The notes beneath the pieces were generated by a model. It made no database searches, was not told where the DNA came from, and saw only the letters and a list, made by a program, of their open reading frames with translations. A stretch of 64,000 bases of DNA from Parvularcula marina (GTDB taxonomy: Bacteria > Pseudomonadota > Alphaproteobacteria > Caulobacterales > Parvularculaceae): the NCBI RefSeq assembly GCF_003399445.1, contig NZ_QUQO01000001.1:1733001-1797000 (forward strand), in the 5' to 3' direction. The position numbers and the translations under genes were made by a program. Shown piece after piece: positions 36,566 through 45,650 of this stretch (its first letter is position 1; the number at the start of each line of letters is the position of its first letter).

Positions 36566-37819
36566 TCAGAACCCTGCTTTCTGACGCTGTTCTTTCAGGC
36601 GCCCCGGCATTTCGGCATAAACGTCCGTGAACATGTGCTTTGTGCTGGCGCCATTGCCTTCACTGACAAGACCGATGGCCTCTGCCTCCTGCTCGGCTTC
36701 TCGCATCTCGGTCTCCGCATTACCGGAGAGGTCATCGAACTCCGCTTCGGTCAGCTCGCCCGCAACAATCATATGCTGCTTGAGCCGATCAATTGGATCG
36801 CCCAGCGGCCATTTCTCCGCCTCATCTTTTGGGCGGTAGGCGGACGGATCATCAGAGGTCGAGTGCGCGCCCTTCCGGTAGCTGAGATATTCAATCAGAA
36901 CCGGACCCAGATTGCGCCGGGCGCGTTCCGCTGCCCATTGAGCTGCCGCGTGAACGGCGAGGAAGTCATTGCCGTCAACCCGCAGGCCCGGAATGCCGTA
37001 GCCGAGACCGCGGCTGGCGAAAGTTGCGCCCAAACCCCCGGCGATGCCCTGGAAGGAGCTGATCGCCCACTGATTATTGACGATGTTGAGAATGACCGGC
37101 GGCTTGTAGACGCCCGCAAAGACCATGCCCGTATGCCAGTCGCCTTCGGCGGTTGCGCCATCGCCGATCCAGGCCGCACAGATCTTCGTGTCGCCCTTGA
37201 TCGCCGAAGCCATGGCCCAGCCCACTGCCTGCGGCCATTGCGTCGCAAGATTGCCGGAGATCGTGAAAAAGCCATGCTCTTTCGAGGAATACATGATTGG
37301 CAGTTGGCGGCCTTTCAGGGGATCGCCCTCATTCGAATAAATCTGGTTCATCAGGAGACGGACCGGATAATCCTGACTGAGGAGGATGCCCACCTGACGG
37401 TAGCTCGGGAAGTTCATATCACCCTTGCGCAGGGCCAACTGGTGCCCCGCCGCGATGGCCTCTTCACCGAGACACTGGATGTAGAAGCTTGTCTTGCCCT
37501 GACGCTGCGCTTTCATCATGCGGGCATCGAATGCCCGCGCACGGATCATCGTCTCCAGCCCCTTGCGCTTTGCTTCGGGTGTGACGGTTTCCGCCCACGC
37601 ACCATGCGCCTTGCCATCCATGTCGAGGACACGGATCAGGCCGGTCGTGAAGGGACGGCTTTCCTCTGCCCCAAGATCAATTGACGGGCGGGGCATCTTG
37701 CCCGCCTCGCCGATATCTACATGCGAGAAATCGGCATCTTCTCCCGGGCGTCCGGATGGTTCCGGTACGGTGAGGCTGAGCGGCGCGTAATCATCCACGA
37801 TACGACTATGTCCATCCAT
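36566..37819 (-). CDS. bkdA1: Branched-chain 2-oxo acid dehydrogenase E1 alpha
   Basis: 417 aa. The ThDP motif GDGATAEGDWHTGMVFAGVY ends in NNQWAIS, and YRKGAHSTSDDPSAYR is the loop holding the regulatory Ser in animal homologues. The N-terminal 90 residues before the core are longer than in pyruvate dehydrogenase and typical of the branched-chain type. First gene of the bkd operon (E1a, E1b, membrane protein, E2), with GGGAGGG upstream. Divergent from the acyl-CoA dehydrogenase gene across 274 bases, which probably hold both promoters; no clear operator is seen there. Confidence 0.94.
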   Translation of the reverse strand: MDGHSRIVDDYAPLSLTVPEPSGRPGEDADFSHVDIGEAGKMPRPSIDLGAEESRPFTTGLIRVLDMDGKAHGAWAETVTPEAKRKGLETMIRARAFDARMMKAQRQGKTSFYIQCLGEEAIAAGHQLALRKGDMNFPSYRQVGILLSQDYPVRLLMNQIYSNEGDPLKGRQLPIMYSSKEHGFFTISGNLATQWPQAVGWAMASAIKGDTKICAAWIGDGATAEGDWHTGMVFAGVYKPPVILNIVNNQWAISSFQGIAGGLGATFASRGLGYGIPGLRVDGNDFLAVHAAAQWAAERARRNLGPVLIEYLSYRKGAHSTSDDPSAYRPKDEAEKWPLGDPIDRLKQHMIVAGELTEAEFDDLSGNAETEMREAEQEAEAIGLVSEGNGASTKHMFTDVYAEMPGRLKEQRQKAGF

Positions 37820-38093
37820 GTCTCTGCGAACCCTCCCTTATGGGTTTTCGACCCGCGACATACCCGCAAGGGACAGTCCCGGTCATCAGATGGGTGCAGC
37901 GAATATCACACTCAAATTGGACTTTTCTTCCACCAACCCAGCTCGCGAAAGCGGGATATATGTGCCGCAGCGCAACATCCTCCCAATCTGTACCGTTTCA
38001 GGACGTATGCGCTGAAATCCGGGGGCCTCCCCGCAGCTCGGCGAGCGTGATATGCGGCCCAAAACAACGACCGATACAGCCGAGGACTCGCTC

Positions 38094-39245
38094 ATGGACT
38101 TTGCGCTCAATGACGAACAGCAGGCCATTCAGGACATGGCCCGCCGCTTTGCCGCAGATGAACTCGCCCCGAATGCCGCCCGCTGGGATGAGGAAAAGCA
38201 CTTCCCCGTCGATGTTATCAAGAAGACGGGCGAGCTTGGCCTGGCCGCGATCTATGCGCCCGAAGAGATCGGCGGCTCAGCCCTGTCGCGGCTCGATGCC
38301 GTCCTCGTCTTCGAAGCCCTGTCGGCTGGCTGCACGGCGACGGCCGCCTATGTCTCGATCCACAATATGGTGACCTGGATGGTCGGGGCGTTCGGTAATG
38401 ACGCCCTCAAATCAAAATATGGCGAAAAGCTCGCAACCGCCGAAATGCTGGGCAGCTATTGCCTGACCGAGCCGGGCTCGGGCTCGGATGCCGCAGCTCT
38501 GCGGACCAAAGCCGTGCGCGACGGAGACGATTATATCCTCAATGGCTCAAAGGCGTTCATTTCAGGCGCTGGCTCCACCGACCTCTATCTCGTCATGGTA
38601 CGAACGGGCGAGCCCGGCCCGCGCGGCATCTCCGCGATCCTCGTCGAGGACGGCACGCCCGGCCTCACCTATGGCGCCAATGAGAAGAAGATGGGCTGGA
38701 ACGCCCAGCCGACCCGCGTCATCACTTTCGAGAATGCCCGTGTGCCGGCCGAAAACCTGCTGGGGCAAGAGGGCGAAGGGTTCCGCTTTGCCATGAAGGG
38801 GCTTGATGGCGGCCGTCTCAATATCGCGGCCTGTTCTCTCGGGACGGCGGATGCCGCCATCCGTCAGGCACTCGATTACACCAATGAGCGGACGGCCTTC
38901 GGCAAGCGGCTCAATGAGAACCAGGCGCTGCAATTCAAGCTGGCCGACATGCAGATCGCGCAGGAAGCCTCACGCTCTCTCCTCTATCGGGCCGCATGGT
39001 CGCTCGACCAGAAACTGCCCGAGGCGACGCAGCTTTGCGCTATGGCGAAGAAATTCGTGACCGATCAGGGCTTTGATATCGTCAATACCGCACTCCAGAC
39101 GCATGGCGGCTATGGCTATCTGGGAGATTATCCCCTTGAGCGGATGCTCCGCGATGTCCGCGTCCACCAGATCCTCGAAGGCGCCAATGAAATCATGCAG
39201 ATGATCATCGCACGCGGGATGCTCAAAGACTATCAGGCCGGCTGA
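38094..39245 (+). CDS. Acyl-CoA dehydrogenase, isobutyryl-CoA type
   Basis: 383 aa from ATG 38094 (GAGG upstream); the frame opens 14 codons earlier. FAD/substrate signatures CLTEPGSGSDAAALRTKA and QTHGGYGYLGDYPLERMLRD are present, with the catalytic Glu in LEGANEIMQM. The overall pattern (YVSIHNMV, NEKKMGWNAQPT) fits the ACAD8/isobutyryl-CoA or short branched-chain group. It would oxidise isobutyryl-CoA made by the divergent bkd operon to methacrylyl-CoA. The hydroxyisobutyrate dehydrogenase 4 kb on supports this. Confidence 0.9.
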   Translation: MDFALNDEQQAIQDMARRFAADELAPNAARWDEEKHFPVDVIKKTGELGLAAIYAPEEIGGSALSRLDAVLVFEALSAGCTATAAYVSIHNMVTWMVGAFGNDALKSKYGEKLATAEMLGSYCLTEPGSGSDAAALRTKAVRDGDDYILNGSKAFISGAGSTDLYLVMVRTGEPGPRGISAILVEDGTPGLTYGANEKKMGWNAQPTRVITFENARVPAENLLGQEGEGFRFAMKGLDGGRLNIAACSLGTADAAIRQALDYTNERTAFGKRLNENQALQFKLADMQIAQEASRSLLYRAAWSLDQKLPEATQLCAMAKKFVTDQGFDIVNTALQTHGGYGYLGDYPLERMLRDVRVHQILEGANEIMQMIIARGMLKDYQAG

Positions 39246-39321
39246 TCGAGCAGCATTGGACGCAACGCCAATGAACGCCTAAACTCCTTCCCAGTGTATT
39301 ATGGGAAGGAGAGACATCCAT

Positions 39322-39873
39322 ATGTTGCACCGTTTTGTTGCCGTCCTGTCGGCATTTGCCGTCCTGATCACGGCTCAGGCATCCGCCAAAAATTTCACCA
39401 CCGCGGACGTCGAGAATTTCATCAAGGTCAGCGAAGAGCTTAAGGGCCTTGAAGACCGCTATCCCGATGCGGATCTCGGGGTCGACACGAGTGACATGAA
39501 ATCTTTCACGCAGATGATCGACGAAAATGGCAATCTGAAAGTTTACCGCCGCGTCCTTTCAGACATGCCTGAGGGACCGGCGCGCAAAGAAGTCGTGAGC
39601 GCAATCAAGAGCAATGGATTTTCGTCTACGGATGAATTTGCGCCCAAAGCCGATGCGATCATCATGACCTATCTCGCCATTGAACTTGGCAAGCAGGACA
39701 TGTCGGGCATGGACCAGATGACCCCGGAAATGATGGCAGCCATGCCGCCGTCCGTGCAGGCTCAGATGGGCCCGGTCATTAAGATGATCAATGCCGCGAA
39801 GAATGTTCCGGCTGCAGACAAGGCGACGCTGACGCCACTCCTGCCAAAGCTGGAAGCTGTCTTCCAAGACTAA
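39322..39873 (+). CDS. Exported protein of unknown function
   Basis: 183 aa from ATG 39322, chosen for the GGAAGGAGAG upstream and the clean signal peptide (about 1-21, ASA-KNF). The mature part is helical and acidic, with KSFTQMIDENGNLK near residue 61 and Met-rich MSGMDQMTPEMMAAMPP near 133. It has no Cys. I do not recognise the family. It stands alone between the acyl-CoA dehydrogenase and a strong terminator. Confidence 0.7.
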   Translation: MLHRFVAVLSAFAVLITAQASAKNFTTADVENFIKVSEELKGLEDRYPDADLGVDTSDMKSFTQMIDENGNLKVYRRVLSDMPEGPARKEVVSAIKSNGFSSTDEFAPKADAIIMTYLAIELGKQDMSGMDQMTPEMMAAMPPSVQAQMGPVIKMINAAKNVPAADKATLTPLLPKLEAVFQD

Positions 39874-39893
39874 TCTATCAGACCACTATACTG

Positions 39894-39926
39894 AAAAGCC
39901 CCGCCACATCCGGCGGGGCTTTTTTT
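39894..39926. terminator. Strong terminator shared with proA
   Basis: AAAAGCCCCGCC pairs perfectly with GGCGGGGCTTTT around a six-base loop, followed by three more Ts. The A-run on the other side also suits the convergent proA, whose stop is 17 bases away. Confidence 0.94.
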
Positions 39927-39942
39927 GTGTCTGCTATTCAAG

Positions 39943-41226
39943 TCAGGCTCGGGTCTGGCCGGACCCGCGCACCTGATATTTGAACGTCGTGAGCTGTTCG
40001 CAGCCGACCGGCCCGCGCGCATGGATGCGGCCTGTCGAAATACCGATCTCCGCGCCCATGCCGAATTCTCCGCCATCGGCGAACTGGGTTGAGGCGTTAT
40101 GCATGACAATGGCGCTGTCGATTTCGGTGAGGAATTTCTCCGCCACCTTTTCGTCCTCGGCAATGATGCTTTCGGTGTGTCCGGAAGAATAGGTGCTGAT
40201 ATGTTCGAGCGCGCCATCGACACCATCGACCACTTTCATGGCGATGCGGGGGGCGAGATACTCTGTCACCCAGTCCTCGTTGGTCGCCGGGATAAGCCCG
40301 TCAGCGCGCGACAGGGAGGCATCATCGCCGCGCACTTCGCAGCCCGCTTCGATCAGGGCCTTTGCAATTTCCGGCACGAATCTGTCGGCAGCCGCGCGAT
40401 CGATCAGGACCTTCTCCGCAGCGCCGCAAATCCCTGTACGGCGCATCTTGGCATTGACGACGACGGCCTTTGCCATCTCGATATCCGCTGAGGCATCGAC
40501 ATAGACATGACAGATGCCTTCCAGATGCCCAATCACCGGGACGCGTGCTTCCTTGGACACACGCTCGACTAGGGAGCGTCCGCCGCGCGGCACGATGACA
40601 TCGACATTCCCGTCGAGGCCGGAAAGCATGTGCCCGACCGCCGCACGATCTGTCTCCGGCACCATATAGACCGCATCGCGCGGCATATCTGCCTCAGCGA
40701 GAGCCTCTCGCACGAGCGCGACCAGCTTGCCGGATGTGTTGAAACTATCCGAGCCCGGACGAAGGATGACGGCATTGCCCGATTTGAGTGTCAGTGCGCT
40801 GGCATCGACCGTCACATTGGGGCGGCTCTCATAGATCACACCAATCACGCCGAGGGGCACGCGCACGCGGGAAATCTGCAGCCCGTTCGGCCGCTCCCAA
40901 CTTGCCAGCACATCACCGACAGGATCGGGGAGCGCCGCGACATCGCGCACGCCCTGAACGATCCCGGCAATGCGCTCCTCATCGAGCCGCAGCCGGTCAA
41001 TCATCGGTGCATCAAGGCCGTTCTCCTCGGCCCGCGCCAGATCTTTTGCGTTCGCCTCAAGGATTTCCGGCACGGCGCCTTCGAGTTTCGCGGCGATGGC
41101 TTCGAGCGCTTTGACGCGGGCCTCTGCCGGCATAGTGCCAAGCTGGCGGCTGGCATAACGCGCAGCTGATGCTGCATTCAAAAGAGTCTGGTGGAGCGGT
41201 GTCACACTTTCATCAGTGGTCATCAT
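39943..41226 (-). CDS. proA: Glutamate-5-semialdehyde dehydrogenase ProA
   Basis: 427 aa. The nucleophile Cys is in [11 protein letters not shown] near residue 262, with [16 protein letters not shown] near 127 and [13 protein letters not shown] near the C-terminus. It reduces glutamyl-5-phosphate to the semialdehyde, the second step of proline synthesis. Its start overlaps proB by 14 bases, so translation is coupled. Two ATGs in tandem (41226, 41223) follow GGGAGAAG. Confidence 0.95.
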   Translation of the reverse strand: MMTTDESVTPLHQTLLNAASAARYASRQLGTMPAEARVKALEAIAAKLEGAVPEILEANAKDLARAEENGLDAPMIDRLRLDEERIAGIVQGVRDVAALPDPVGDVLASWERPNGLQISRVRVPLGVIGVIYESRPNVTVDASALTLKSGNAVILRPGSDSFNTSGKLVALVREALAEADMPRDAVYMVPETDRAAVGHMLSGLDGNVDVIVPRGGRSLVERVSKEARVPVIGHLEGICHVYVDASADIEMAKAVVVNAKMRRTGICGAAEKVLIDRAAADRFVPEIAKALIEAGCEVRGDDASLSRADGLIPATNEDWVTEYLAPRIAMKVVDGVDGALEHISTYSSGHTESIIAEDEKVAEKFLTEIDSAIVMHNASTQFADGGEFGMGAEIGISTGRIHARGPVGCEQLTTFKYQVRGSGQTRA

Positions 41227-42307
41227 CTTCTCCCAAAGTTAGAATGAGATTATCCCGGTGCAGAACGATATCTCTCGTCTTTCCCTTTGCGGTCGTGAAA
41301 TCGCAGGCCGCAAGGCCAAATCCGACCACCTCATCATTATGTCTAATTTCAATAACGTCGCCGCGCAGGAATGGATCCGAAACGCTTGTCACGCCGACAG
41401 CCAGAAGACTTGCGTCGTTCTGGAGAGCTTTCACTGCGCCCTCGTCGATTTCCACGGCCCCGGCCCGCTCATGCACGCCTGAGAGCCATCTCTTCCGGGC
41501 AGAGAGTTTCTCGCCCGCTTCAAAAACTGTGCAGCGCGCCTCACCAGTGATCAGGTCCCGGATCGGATGCTGGCGGCGGCCTGACGCAATGATCGTCGTC
41601 ACACCCCAGTCAATGGCGATCCGTGCAGCCGCAAGCTTTGCCCGCATCCCGCCTGTACCAACACTACTCAGGGATTCCTGGGCGGCATCGAAATATTTTC
41701 CTGCCTCACCATAGGGAATGAAAGGAACGTGCTCGGCGCTCGGGTCCGCAGCCGGATTGCCCGTATAAAGACCATCAATATCAGACAAGATGATCAGAAT
41801 GTCGGCATCGACAAGACCCGCCGTCTTTGCTGCCAGCCGGTCATTATCGCCATAGCGGAACTCGCGCGTCGTCACGGCGTCGTTCTCGTTCACGACCGGA
41901 ATGACCTCATGATAAAGCAGCGCCCGCAGCGCTGCCCTTGCGTTCAGATACCGTGTCCGGTCATCGGTAACGTCCGGGGTCAGAAGAACCTGCGCTGCGA
42001 CGCGGTTATGCGCCTCGAAGGCCGATTGCCATCTGGTGATCAGCGCCGCCTGTCCGATCGCGGAAAGCGCATGACGGTCCTCCGTTGCTTCTGGGTCCAG
42101 CGATGGCACGAGCTCATGCCCCACCGCGACCGCGCCTGAGGACACAAGGACAGCATGCCATGGCCGCTCACGGATATCGGCGGCGACCCCGCCCATGGAA
42201 AATTCTTCAACTTCGGTAATAAGCGCAGAGCCAACTTTCACGACGGCAAGCTTGGCGCGCTCCAGAAGGTCTCTAACAAAATGAAGTGACTGATGATCGT
42301 CTGCCAC
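41213..42307 (-). CDS. proB: Glutamate 5-kinase ProB
   Basis: 364 aa starting at GTG 42307. The amino acid kinase domain has [31 protein letters not shown] and [14 protein letters not shown]-terminal PUA domain (about 275-355) has [18 protein letters not shown]. It phosphorylates glutamate and is normally inhibited by proline through the kinase domain. First gene of proBA; AGGAG lies rather far (13 bases) upstream of the GTG. Confidence 0.95.
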   Translation of the reverse strand: MADDHQSLHFVRDLLERAKLAVVKVGSALITEVEEFSMGGVAADIRERPWHAVLVSSGAVAVGHELVPSLDPEATEDRHALSAIGQAALITRWQSAFEAHNRVAAQVLLTPDVTDDRTRYLNARAALRALLYHEVIPVVNENDAVTTREFRYGDNDRLAAKTAGLVDADILIILSDIDGLYTGNPAADPSAEHVPFIPYGEAGKYFDAAQESLSSVGTGGMRAKLAAARIAIDWGVTTIIASGRRQHPIRDLITGEARCTVFEAGEKLSARKRWLSGVHERAGAVEIDEGAVKALQNDASLLAVGVTSVSDPFLRGDVIEIRHNDEVVGFGLAACDFTTAKGKTRDIVLHRDNLILTLGEDDDH

Positions 42308-42460
42308 GAAAAAAGGAATCTCCTCTACTCCTATCGGCTACGTGGTTCGCAGCCGCACAAATGTCCACCCTCCGCAGGGGAAAGATGCTGCAAACTGGGG
42401 TCGCGAAACCCGTGCGTCTCAGGCTAACCGGCACCACGTGAGTCAGCAGGAGTAAGCCTT

Positions 42461-43141
42461 ATGTCATCCGTTCTGATTACCGGTGCGAACAGGGGTATCG
42501 GTCTCGAATTTGCGCGTCAGTATGCTGCTTCCGGCTGGACGGTCCATGCGGCGTGCCGTCAACCGCACAGTGCCGGTGAGTTAAACGCACTGGGCGGGAT
42601 TCGGTTGCATGAAATTGACGTCACGGATCACAATTCCATCGACGCGCTAGCCGCAAAGATAGATGAGCCGATCGATGTGGTCATCGCCAATGCCGGCGTG
42701 ATGGGCCCGAGAAGCGATCAGCAAAGCTTCGGCAGCTTTGATTACGAGGCCTGGCGTGCTGTCATGGAGGTCAATCTCTATGGCACCGTTCACACCTGCG
42801 AAGCCTTCACGCCGCACCTTGAGAAAGGCGATCAGAAAAAACTCGCGGTCCTCTCCTCCAAGATGGGATCGATTGCCGATACGAGTGGCGGGCTTGCCCA
42901 TTACCGCACATCGAAGACCGCGCTGAACATGGCGATCATGGCGTCGGCGGCGGGTCTTGCCCAGAAGGGGATCGCCGCCGGGATCTTCCACCCCGGCTGG
43001 GTCCAGACCGATATGGGCGGGCCGAGCGCGCTTATCACCACCGAGGAATGCGTGACCGGCCTGCGCCAGCAGATCGCGGGCCTGCCTGTGACGGCCAAGC
43101 CTGACTTTTTGACGTTCGATGGCGAGGTGCTGTCGTGGTGA
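42461..43141 (+). CDS. SDR family oxidoreductase (C-factor type)
   Basis: 226 aa. ITGANRGIGLEFARQYA starts the Rossmann fold, then ANAGVMGP near residue 78, SSKMGSI and the active site YRTSK near 146. The short length and missing C-terminal loop match the CsgA/sniffer-like branch. Substrate unknown. GCAGGAG precedes the ATG. It overlaps the GFA gene by seven bases and so leads a three-gene operon with GFA and hydroxyisobutyrate dehydrogenase. Confidence 0.88.
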   Translation: MSSVLITGANRGIGLEFARQYAASGWTVHAACRQPHSAGELNALGGIRLHEIDVTDHNSIDALAAKIDEPIDVVIANAGVMGPRSDQQSFGSFDYEAWRAVMEVNLYGTVHTCEAFTPHLEKGDQKKLAVLSSKMGSIADTSGGLAHYRTSKTALNMAIMASAAGLAQKGIAAGIFHPGWVQTDMGGPSALITTEECVTGLRQQIAGLPVTAKPDFLTFDGEVLSW

Positions 43142-43536
43142 TGCTCCAAGGACAATGCCTCTGCGGCGATGTGAAGTTCCGCATCACCGCGCCACTGACC
43201 CATGCCTCTGCCTGTCATTGCGACCAGTGCCGCCAATGGTCCGGCCATTACTGGGCGACGGGCCGGACAAAGCAGAATGATCTCGTCATCGAGAATGGCA
43301 GCGAAAGCATCGCGTGGTATCCCGAGCGACACGCCGAGCGGGGGTTCTGCGTGATCTGCGGCTCTTCGCTCTTCTACCGCCAGATTGATGCGGCATCGGA
43401 GCATGTTGCAGTTTCGCTCGGCGCCATCAAAGGCGATACCGGCATTGAGCTTTCCCGGCACATCTTTGTGCGGGAAAAGGGTGACTATTACCAACTGCCC
43501 GCAGAGGCAGAAACATATGAGGGAGATGACGAATGA
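43135..43536 (+). CDS. GFA-family zinc protein
   Basis: 133 aa from GTG 43135, favoured over ATG 43141 because GAGG lies seven bases upstream. The Gfa-like zinc fold has CLCGDV near residue 8, CHCDQCRQWSG near 27 and CVICGSSLFYR near 70, the expected seven Cys ligands. Named after the formaldehyde-glutathione adduct enzyme, but most members lack proven activity. Overlaps its neighbours on both sides. Confidence 0.88.
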   Translation: MVMLQGQCLCGDVKFRITAPLTHASACHCDQCRQWSGHYWATGRTKQNDLVIENGSESIAWYPERHAERGFCVICGSSLFYRQIDAASEHVAVSLGAIKGDTGIELSRHIFVREKGDYYQLPAEAETYEGDDE

Positions 43537-44432
43537 GCAGCATTCTTTTTATCGGGCTCGGCAATATGGGCTCAGGCATGGCGGTCAATCTGGTGAAGGC
43601 CGGGCATGACGTTCATGCCTTCGACTTGTCTGCCGATGCGGTTGCAAAGCTCGCCGATGAAGGCGCAACGCCGGTCCCCTCGCTGAAGGATTTCAAAGGT
43701 GCCGTTGACGTGGTGATCACCATGCTGCCCGCTGGCCCGCATGTCGCGAGCGTTTATACGAGCCCTGACGGCCTGCCCTCCTCGATTGAAAAGGGCACGC
43801 TCTTTATCGACTGCTCGACCATTGATGTGCAGACGGCCCGCGCCGTGGGGACAGGCGCCAAGGAGCGCGGCTTTCCTTTCGTCGATGCGCCGGTTTCCGG
43901 CGGTGTTGCCGCCGCGCAAGGGGGTACACTGACCTTCATGGTCGGCGGAGAGGCGTCAGATTTCGAGAAGGCCAAACCCTATCTCGACTCCATGGGCAAG
44001 AATGTCTTTCACGCAGGGCCTCTGGGGAACGGGCAGGTCGCCAAGATCTGCAACAACATGCTGCTCGGCATTTCAATGATCGGCACCTGTGAGGCGTTCC
44101 ACCTTGCCGAAAAACTCGGCCTCGATGCGCAGACCTTTTTCGATATTTCCTCGACCGCGTCGGGCCAGTGCTGGTCGATGACGAGCTATTGCCCGGCGCC
44201 GGGACCCGTCCCCAATGCGCCGTCGAACCGCGATTACCAGCCGGGCTTTGCCGCCGCGATGATGCTCAAAGACCTGCGCCTTGCGCAGGATGCGGCAAAG
44301 ACCGCGAAAGCCCCGACCCCGCTCGGCGCCCATGCAGAGCAGCTCTATGCGCTGATGGAATCGGCCGGGGCGGACGGGTTTGATTTCTCCGGCGTGATGA
44401 AGCTGCTTGATGGATCGCTGCCGAAAAACTGA
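43533..44432 (+). CDS. mmsB: 3-hydroxyisobutyrate dehydrogenase
   Basis: 299 aa. [22 protein letters not shown] holds the NAD site and the family signature. [22 protein letters not shown] is the substrate loop, and the catalytic Lys is in [11 protein letters not shown] near residue 171. [17 protein letters not shown] near 211 is characteristic of true HIBADH. It oxidises 3-hydroxyisobutyrate to methylmalonate semialdehyde in valine breakdown, matching the bkd and acyl-CoA dehydrogenase genes 6-9 kb away. Four-base overlap with the GFA gene. Confidence 0.94.
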   Translation: MSSILFIGLGNMGSGMAVNLVKAGHDVHAFDLSADAVAKLADEGATPVPSLKDFKGAVDVVITMLPAGPHVASVYTSPDGLPSSIEKGTLFIDCSTIDVQTARAVGTGAKERGFPFVDAPVSGGVAAAQGGTLTFMVGGEASDFEKAKPYLDSMGKNVFHAGPLGNGQVAKICNNMLLGISMIGTCEAFHLAEKLGLDAQTFFDISSTASGQCWSMTSYCPAPGPVPNAPSNRDYQPGFAAAMMLKDLRLAQDAAKTAKAPTPLGAHAEQLYALMESAGADGFDFSGVMKLLDGSLPKN

Positions 44433-44470
44433 CCTCGCGACAGAGGGGCCGGACAGGCTATAGTGGCGGC

Positions 44471-45076
44471 ATGGTCTCTTCTCCTGCCGGTCCCGAACTC
44501 GATCATCTGATGAAACTGCTCGCAAGGCTGCCGGGGCTCGGCCCCCGCTCGGCCAAGCGCGTGGCCCTGCACCTTTTGCGCAAGCGCGAGGCGCTGATGG
44601 AGCCGCTGGCCGAAGCGATCTCGGCCGCCGCCCAGCATGTGCAGGCCTGTGATATCTGCGGGAACTGGGACAGCCGGAACCCTTGCGGTATCTGTGAGGA
44701 TGAGGCGCGCGACACCGGCGTCATCTGCGTCGTACAGGATGTTGCCGATGTCTGGGCGCTGGAACGCTCAGGCGCCCATCATGGCCGCTATCATGTGCTT
44801 GGCGGGGTCATCTCTCCGCTCGATGGGGTGGGGCCGGATGATCTGAACATCGCCTCCCTTGCCCAGCGGGCAAGTGCCGGCGGGGTCACGGAAATCATCC
44901 TTGCCACCGCCGCGACCGTCGATGGTCAGACCACAGCAGGTTACATCGCCGAGCGGCTCGAGGGGATCGATGTGAAGGTCACCCGCCTGTCCCATGGCGT
45001 GCCCATGGGCGGCGAGCTTGACTATCTCGATGAGGGCACGCTCGCCGCGGCCCTCAGGTCGAGACAGATTTTCTAG
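44471..45076 (+). CDS. recR: Recombination protein RecR
   Basis: 201 aa. The N-terminal HhH ([20 protein letters not shown]) is followed by an intact four-Cys zinc site (CDICGNW, CGIC). The Toprim domain ([15 protein letters not shown], then [15 protein letters not shown]) and the Walker-like C-terminus are present. RecR works with RecO/RecF to load RecA at gaps. It is usually next to dnaX and ybaB; here these lie 12 kb away on the other strand. Confidence 0.95.
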   Translation: MVSSPAGPELDHLMKLLARLPGLGPRSAKRVALHLLRKREALMEPLAEAISAAAQHVQACDICGNWDSRNPCGICEDEARDTGVICVVQDVADVWALERSGAHHGRYHVLGGVISPLDGVGPDDLNIASLAQRASAGGVTEIILATAATVDGQTTAGYIAERLEGIDVKVTRLSHGVPMGGELDYLDEGTLAAALRSRQIF

Positions 45077-45121
45077 GCATCACACGACCAGAACTGTTTA
45101 CCACCAGTCCGTATACATCCC

Positions 45122-45552
45122 TTAATCGGTAAACTTTAGTTGGACCTGCGCGCCATCAGGCAGATCGCGGATCTGCTTTCCTAAGTACCCAGAAAATTTT
45201 ATCAGCTCCACAAGCGGAGCTGACTTTACATTAGACATCTCATAGGCACCGCTGAGAGCACCCGGAATAACTAGGCAGTACGACCAGTCCTCCGGCAGCA
45301 CACCCAGACTTTCCCTCGCAGCTTCAACAAGTACCGCCATTTCCCAATCCGCGACAAAATCAAGATCACGCCAAAGGCTATCAAAGTGCTCTTTGCTGTC
45401 TGCCACAACTTCGCAGTAGACGTCTTCAGGGCAAAGACGCCAGTATCTTCCATCATGATCGCGGATGATGAGATTGCCAAATTCGTTTCGAGCAACAATC
45501 TCAAGAGGCTCGATACCTACCCAGCCTCAAGTATCTCAGAAACCAAATCCAT
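45122..45552 (-). pseudogene. Frameshifted DUF1851/Tdi1-like (immunity-type) gene
   Basis: The long 3' frame (from the stop at 45122 back to about 45526) encodes VARNEFGNLIIRDHDGRYWR, followed by a helical middle and the ending IRDLPDGAQVQLKFTD. This is a pattern of T6SS-immunity Tdi1/DUF1851 proteins. It has no normal start: GTG 45406 would cut off the conserved N-terminal part. An ATG at 45552 opens the missing start (MDLVSEILEAG) in another frame and hits TAG at 45517. The two frames join between 45517 and 45529, so a one-base change or sequencing error split the gene. No toxin gene is adjacent. Confidence 0.65.
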
Positions 45553-45650
45553 CGCACACCACCACTTCTCCAGAAGCGCCAGCAAAGGACTGATAAAGCG
45601 CGTCGCGTCCCTACACCTTGAGCTCAGAAAGCTTACCTTCTTACCATATT

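Noticed and set aside
36635-37684. Long plus-strand open frame over bkdA1
   Set aside because: Antisense to a conserved enzyme gene with all catalytic motifs; no start signal or family features.
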